A stretch of 64,000 nt of DNA from Mytilus edulis (lineage: Eukaryota > Mollusca > Bivalvia > Mytilida > Mytilidae): the NCBI RefSeq assembly GCF_963676685.1, contig NC_092355.1, forward strand, positions 67,835,006 to 67,899,005, in the 5' to 3' direction. Positions 59,116-64,000 of the stretch are shown one piece after another. The position numbers and the translations under genes are program-made. A model generated the notes under the pieces. The model saw only the letters and a list, made by a program, of their open reading frames with translations. It ran no database searches and was not told the DNA's origin. Numbering within the stretch: position 1 is the stretch's first letter; each line of letters starts with the position of its first letter.

Positions 59116-59373
59116 TAAAACAAATATTTAAATGATAAGATTAAAATCCTTGATGAAAAATAAATGATAATTAAACATACATATATTAAAAAAAATATTA
59201 CTAAAAAAACCAAGTTATATTGTTTCTTTTTTGTAAATTCACATATCCCTATAAATGCACAATCTAAATTTTGAATTATGCATTCAATTTTATTATTACG
59301 AAGAATTGTTAACAATATAAAAAAATCCGTGAATATACATGGTTTTAACTTTATTTAATAAATATATATGTAT

Positions 59374-59473
59374 CCTCTTTTCGGTTCTTTTCGGTCCTTT
59401 TCGGTTCTTTTTGGTCCTTTTCGGTTCTTTTCGGTTTTTTTCTGTAAATCGTCGCTCTTTTCTGTAAATCGTT
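59374..59473 (-). repeat. CCGAAAAGGA repeat, right half of the inverted pair
   Basis: On the plus strand it reads CTTTTCGGTTCTTTTCGGTC and later CTGTAAATCGTCGCTCTTTT then CTGTAAATCGT. It is the reverse complement of 52,025-52,130 with few changes, 7.2 kb away and on the other side of the retrotransposon. Confidence 0.88.
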
Positions 59474-60055
59474 GGACCGTCTATTATGTATAACAGCCAG
59501 TGTTACGTTTAATTATTGTATTATGAGATTACTTTTCCTTGTGTTTTAGAACATATTATTTATCTTATAATTTGTTTTTTAAAACTCTTTTCGTGCAATA
59601 TATATTAAGCTCGCAAAATGAATTATTTGTGCATCATTGTCCTGAAAATATTGACACAAATTGTGAAATACAAAGAACTGAAATCAAACAAGAGGAAAAG
59701 AAAATTGAAATGTGAATGTTTTCATCTTTTTATTTGCCTATTGCCTCATTAAACGATATTTATCATGTTTATGCGTATTGATTGAAGATGAAAGGAAATT
59801 AACTTCGATAAATGCATATTCGAAGTATTATAATTATACTATACTATAGTGGACACGTCCGTTCATGATATCCCCTTGGGCAAGGGTAAATATTTAAACG
59901 CACTTATTTTGTCACATCGCCGTGTCAAACTGAATCCCTTGGGATAAGGGTTTTTCTCTTGGGCAAAGGAAATAGTACGGGAAGTTATACTCTGCAATAT
60001 TAGTCTTACACTCTAAAAATGGCACACCCATGTGGTAACTGTTAAAAAAAACTGC
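59474..60055. other. AT-rich spacer with CCCTTGGGCAAGGG motifs
   Basis: TCCCCTTGGGCAAGGGTAAA (59,871) and CCCTTGGGATAAGGG (59,936) are short palindromic motifs; nothing else was recognised before the PHD-containing fragment. Confidence 0.45.
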
Positions 60056-60061
60056 ACTTGA

Positions 60062-60660
60062 ATGTGTGTGTTTTGTGAAAAATGTGAAACATGGTTTCAC
60101 CAAAAATGCCAGAAATTAACAAAAGATCAGTTTCGGATCTTAAGTCAGAATAAAAGCTGTGATTTCATATGTACACAATGTTGTCATACAAAAGAAATTG
60201 TTCAGACCACAGGCAAACCACCAAGTGTTATCTGCTACACAGATTTCCAAATGAAGCATTTTGCCAGTGCTTGTAAATCATTGGGCACCTGCTTTGTCAC
60301 AACAACTGTTTTCCAGGAAAACAAACTTAAATGCAAAGGGAAAAACACAAACCCAATAATAATGGGACCAATTTATTTGCATTGGGATGGTGCTTCCCAC
60401 ACCTACCAACGTTTTTTTTACTCATATTGCCTCAGCATGCTCAGTGCTTGACACAACAATAACTTCATGTGATACCTTGCTTAGTTATAGCAATCTTGTG
60501 ATTGGTTCAGATGAGGAGAAGGCTTTAGTAAAAGCTATCAAAGGCAGTTTTCCAACATCTGAACTCACATTGTGCACAACTGAGGCACTTGAGTGAAAAT
60601 GTTACGCTAAGAAAGACTTCCGGTCAACTTTTCGGTAAAAAAGCATATTTAAATATATAA
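60062..60660 (+). pseudogene. MULE-like transposase, PHD finger and N-terminal core, decayed
   Basis: The first frame carries the second half of a PHD-type zinc finger (FCEKCETWFHQKC, then IC-TQC). It continues TTTVFQENKLKCKGKN and MGPIYLHWDGASHTYQRFF. A frameshift near 60,410 leads to THIASACSVLDTT and SNLVIGSDEEKALVKAIKGS, then FPTSELTLCT. Another frameshift near 60,577 is needed for LRHLSENV. The order (finger, GPI-LHWDG-TY, IGSDEEKAL-KAI, LC-RHL-EN) is that of a mollusc MULE-like DDE transposase family; the D of LHWDG and the DEE of IGSDEEKA are candidate catalytic acids. A stop lies directly before the first Met, so the 5' part of the finger is lost. With two frameshifts it is dead. It complements in family, but not in orientation, the C-terminal relic at 52.6-53.1 kb. 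Confidence 0.68.
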
Positions 60661-61157
60661 TGTTTTAATTTAATATGATAGTCTATTACATTAACTTTCA
60701 AAATCAGTTTTATTTATTAATTTAGCTTTAGCGGTTCCAGAGATATTAGTCATAAGACACCCACTTTTCACTTCCGCGTTTTCCACTTCCGCGTTTTAGA
60801 CCTTCCCGTATATTATACGCATCCATTTCGCGCTCCTGACAAAAATATGTTTCCTGTGAAAGAAAAAGTCAAACATACGATTTGGGTAAAAACCTAGTCA
60901 AAGATATATCAAGGTATTGTGACAACACAGAGATTTTAATTAGATAAAGGACGGACGTACATTATGATAAAGTTGACCCATGTTGTCTTGGTTCCTATCC
61001 GGGTCCGTTCGCCCAAATATTCACGTTCGCTCTCATTCGCACCCCCCATTTTCGCATCAAAGGTTTTGTATTGAATAAGTTCGGAAGCTTTATTTTAATC
61101 GTCCTTTTGATATTTTATTTTTATGCTCCACCTCAACTACGACAGCAGAGAGGGGCA
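60661..61157. other. Intergenic DNA, no gene seen
   Basis: It contains a near-duplicate CACTTCCGCGTTTT pair at 60,770-60,800 and otherwise no recognised structure. Confidence 0.4.
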
Positions 61158-61162
61158 TTATG

Positions 61163-61256
61163 CAGTGGCGGATCCAACCATTTTAAAACTTTATGCTCCC
61201 ATTCAAATGCATTGATCGGTCAAAAAAACCCCGGAACACCACTGGATCCGCCACTG
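61163..61256 (-). mobile_element. 94-bp MITE with perfect 14-bp TIRs
   Basis: The ends are CAGTGGCGGATCCA and its exact complement TGGATCCGCCACTG. A perfect 5-bp target duplication TTATG flanks it (61,158-61,162 and 61,257-61,261). The interior TATGCTCCCATTCAAATGC is the reverse complement of the 47.28-kb copy, hence the minus call. Confidence 0.93.
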
Positions 61257-61657
61257 TTATGTTTTCTTGTCTGTGGGTGCGTTAGTTCCTTCATTTGACG
61301 TCCGTTCATTTGTCTGCGTCCGTTCACTTGGGTTATACTTGGCCAACCCTGGCCGGCCCCTCAAAATTAAATTCAATGAGCCATTTTAAAAACTAATGGG
61401 CCATGTTGTCAAATGAGTGGGCCATTTGAATTGACTTCTGTAAAAAAAAAGTATCAGTATATTTTGGCAAAGAGATGTTGGTACTTACCTGTATGATTTT
61501 AAATAAAATCATGGATATTGTTCCTGTGATTTTGTAATTTCAATTTCAATGAATATACAATAACTTCTTCCAACTAGAACAATATTTAATTTAACTTTTA
61601 TTTACAATGTTTAAACTGGTACTGTTGCCAGCCTTGTTCATGTTCAAGTTTTTTTTG

Positions 61658-63310
61658 CAGAGATGCAACTAATCGTCGGACCTGTCAGACCTAAGGGGCA
61701 GAATTTATGCAGGTCCGGCAAAACTCGTTGCTGTGCAGGACCTGATGGCCGTCAATGTTTTAGTCTGCTTGGGTCAGCCAAAACTTAATTCCCCGTCGGT
61801 CCTGGCAGAGTATTTTGTTTATAAAATTGTGAATTTACAACCACGTTGCATGATTAGATAGACAGTCAGGGGACTTACTTAAACAAGTGATTTTCTAAAT
61901 CACTGATTCAAGTAACATTGTTTCCATAAAGGTTGGAAGTTAGAGTTGTCTTTCTTTAATAATCACCTATTTAAGTAGTACAAATTAATCACTAGAAGAA
62001 GTGATTTAATATTAGTGTAGCTTTAAATATAGAATACTAATGATCCAGGGACTAATTATGTTTCTAAACTTATCAGAACCAACATCTGTGTTGTCTAGGA
62101 TGACCAGGTCATTTCAGGTGATGACCTTGTACTGAATCTAGGATAATGACATAAAAATCACTTGTTTAAGTATCAGACCTCAATTTCCATCCCAAAAATC
62201 ACTTCTTTAAGTATCATTCTTTTAATAACTCCCACTAATTTCAACACCCCCAAACAGTGAAATTTTTATCGCGAACAGTAGAATTTTATTACATAATCTG
62301 AAAGATGAAACCTTGAACTTCACAGGAAAAATACTCCCACTGCTGTGAAAAATCTTTTAAGAAAGTATCAGTTCATTATGTAAAGCCATTATTATAGCAT
62401 TTTTTCAACTAAAATAGAATTTTCAGGTAAATGATAGCATTAAAGGCATAAAACTTGCTACTTAAAAGAAGCAAAAAGTTCATATTTTTTTAATTTTACT
62501 AATTAAAAGATGTTATTCAAACCTATGCGTTTAAAATTTTGAAAAAGCTACAAAATCCCAATTTGTGACAAAACCTCGAATTTGCTACTCAAATAAGTGA
62601 TTTAAAAATCACTTATTTCAGTAAGTCCCCTGACTGATAGAACAACATTCAAGGCTTCGATTACATAATAGAAATCGGGAGTTCAAACTGTTTTAATGAT
62701 AACTATTATAGCCTGACACCTTCCAAATATCCTTCCTTAAAAAATAAAAATAAAACCTTTTGCAGTATAAATTTCAGTTTTGAAATCGTATGTTTGACAT
62801 CGTTAATTTATTGAAATATTTATATCAAACGCAGTTATTTAGTTGTAACAGAGAATACACACCATTGGTTTGAAAAATGACGTAACTTTAACCTCCGTAG
62901 CAGAGTTCAAAAAATCTATGGGTCACTGAATATTCACAATATATTTTATTTTTTAAACTTTTCTTTCAAATTAGTTTTAATCCAGAAAAAAGTAAAAACA
63001 TTGCCTGACTGTACCTTAAGTTGAATATCTATATCCAAATTCAATTAATTAAAGCTGTAATCCATGATCACAAATTGAATGCTTTGTTTACAATTGTTGA
63101 AAGCCATGTGCTTTTTAGCGGGAAAATTCTGGAAACCCCTTAACAGGAAACAGTTACATTTCATTGTTATTTATAGACATATTACAAAGTTTTTACATAG
63201 ATTATTTTGAGTGAAAATATAGGTCTGGCAGAAATGTGATGGGTCTGGCAAAACTTCGTACCCTGTAGGCCCCAATGTCTGACAGGAAAAAAAAACTGTT
63301 TGCATCTCTG
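61658..63310. mobile_element. 1.65-kb TIR element with nested insertion
   Basis: The ends are CAGAGATGCAA (61,658) and TTGCATCTCTG (63,300-63,310), flanked by a TTTTTG duplication (61,652-61,657 and 63,311-63,316). Both ends also carry subterminal TCGGACCTGTCAG / CTGACAGG and GGTCTGGCA-like motifs in opposite orientation. No transposase frame is visible; a second TIR element (61,863-62,636) sits inside it. Confidence 0.75.
61863..62636. mobile_element. 774-bp nested TIR element
   Basis: The ends pair over about 40 bp with few mismatches (CAGTCAGGGGACTTACT, then AAGTGATTTT). A perfect ATAGA target duplication flanks it (61,858-61,862 and 62,637-62,641). The interior repeats AATCACTT(G/C)TTTAAGTATC motifs. 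It encodes no protein, so it is a non-autonomous insertion younger than the element it sits in. Confidence 0.9.
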
Positions 63311-63744
63311 TTTTTGTACATTAAATTTGGGTCTTCGTCGATACCATACTTATTCTAGACGTTCCTTTTCAGAGGACATTTCAGTCATTTCCTCTGCACT
63401 TCTTGTATTATTATAACTTCATCACGGTGACAAGAATAACAGTATATTAGAGTATCATTAATTCATAGAACAAAACAACAAATCCCTGAAGTCATACAAA
63501 ATGTCAAAACGAGCCAAAGACCAAAAAATGACAAGGACAGTTAAGCGTCTTTTATGGAGACAAAAACTATATTCCTAAAAGTGTTTGGGGTTCTTCAATC
63601 GAAATAATAGCAAGCTAAACTAAATGAGATTATTATTAGAGTTAAATCTCATCTGTCACTCAGTCAGGGGTACTACTTGTACCAGTGTATTTTATTTACT
63701 TGAAAAAATCCCTACCTACCTACCCTAACTTTTTTCAGATATAA

Positions 63745-63905
63745 TCAGTGATCTTGAAGGGTTTTTTCCCTATGGGCCAAGTGCCCCTCAGGGTTGGCTA
63801 AAACCTGGGTTTTATGAGTATTGCCCAGCCCAGTGGGAAATACTGGGAAAACCCGGGTTTTATTGGGTTTTACTGGGTAATACTGGGCAATATGGGTAAT
63901 ATAGA
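63745..63905 (+). repeat. ACCCGGGTTTTACTGGG low-complexity repeat
   Basis: AAACCTGGGTTTTATGAG, ACTGGGAAAACCCGGGTTTT and ATTGGGTTTTACTGGGTAAT units form a short degenerate array. The overlapping minus-strand open frame is derived from it. Confidence 0.75.
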
Positions 63906-64000
63906 ATACTGGCCTGAATTTTAAAGAGGATTCATTTATCAAACACAAATGCAATACATTTAAGATATATATAAACCTATTTTTATTTATAACTACATGT

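Noticed and set aside
1..64000. tRNA and rRNA genes
   Set aside because: No cloverleaf-compatible sequence with A and B boxes and no rRNA-like segment were noticed on either strand by reading.

Overview
The window looks like non-coding and mobile DNA from a bivalve mollusc, most likely a marine mussel (Mytilus or a close relative). The basis is AT-rich eukaryotic sequence, intron-split gene fragments with GT-AG signals, and many dispersed repeats that I recognise from memory as common in mussel genomes. No database search was possible, so the organism is an inference. No clearly intact host gene is present.

Region by region. At 1.7-2.9 kb is a single-exon class A peptide-type GPCR on the minus strand, broken by a 40-bp tandem duplication and a second frame change. 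At 3.4-8.1 kb are dispersed repeats, a reverse-transcriptase relic and a SINE-like repeat. At 9.7-12.9 kb, minus strand, are three exons of a Death-domain gene; the last has a stop and frameshift. At 13.5-15.6 kb are dispersed repeats followed by simple and palindromic repeats. At 16,143-34,609 lies the most striking object: an 18.5-kb element bounded by 31-bp perfect terminal inverted repeats. It holds about 75 copies of a ~163-bp satellite in one orientation and about 30 copies of a diverged form in the opposite orientation, and one monomer is interrupted by a probable 650-bp solo LTR. At 35.4-51.6 kb is a mosaic of transposon relics: a LINE ORF2 tail, two copies of a hairpin-ended element in opposite orientation, small TIR elements with target duplications, and a ~79-bp minisatellite.

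At 53.1-57.4 kb, minus strand, is a nearly complete non-LTR retrotransposon. Its ORF1 joins an N-terminal RNase H, with the full DEDD set, to a C-terminal SGNH esterase-like domain. Its RT ORF lacks the apurinic endonuclease. It is inserted in the 3' part of a decayed MULE-like transposase; a separate N-terminal piece of the same kind of transposase (PHD finger plus DDE-type region) lies at 60.1-60.6 kb in the opposite orientation. A pair of ~100-bp inverted repeats brackets the retrotransposon. At 61.2-63.3 kb are a 94-bp MITE and a nested pair of TIR elements, each with a recognisable target-site duplication.

Overall the window records successive insertion, inversion and tandem amplification. 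The candidates for something new are the TIR-bounded inverted satellite element and the RNase H-SGNH retrotransposon.
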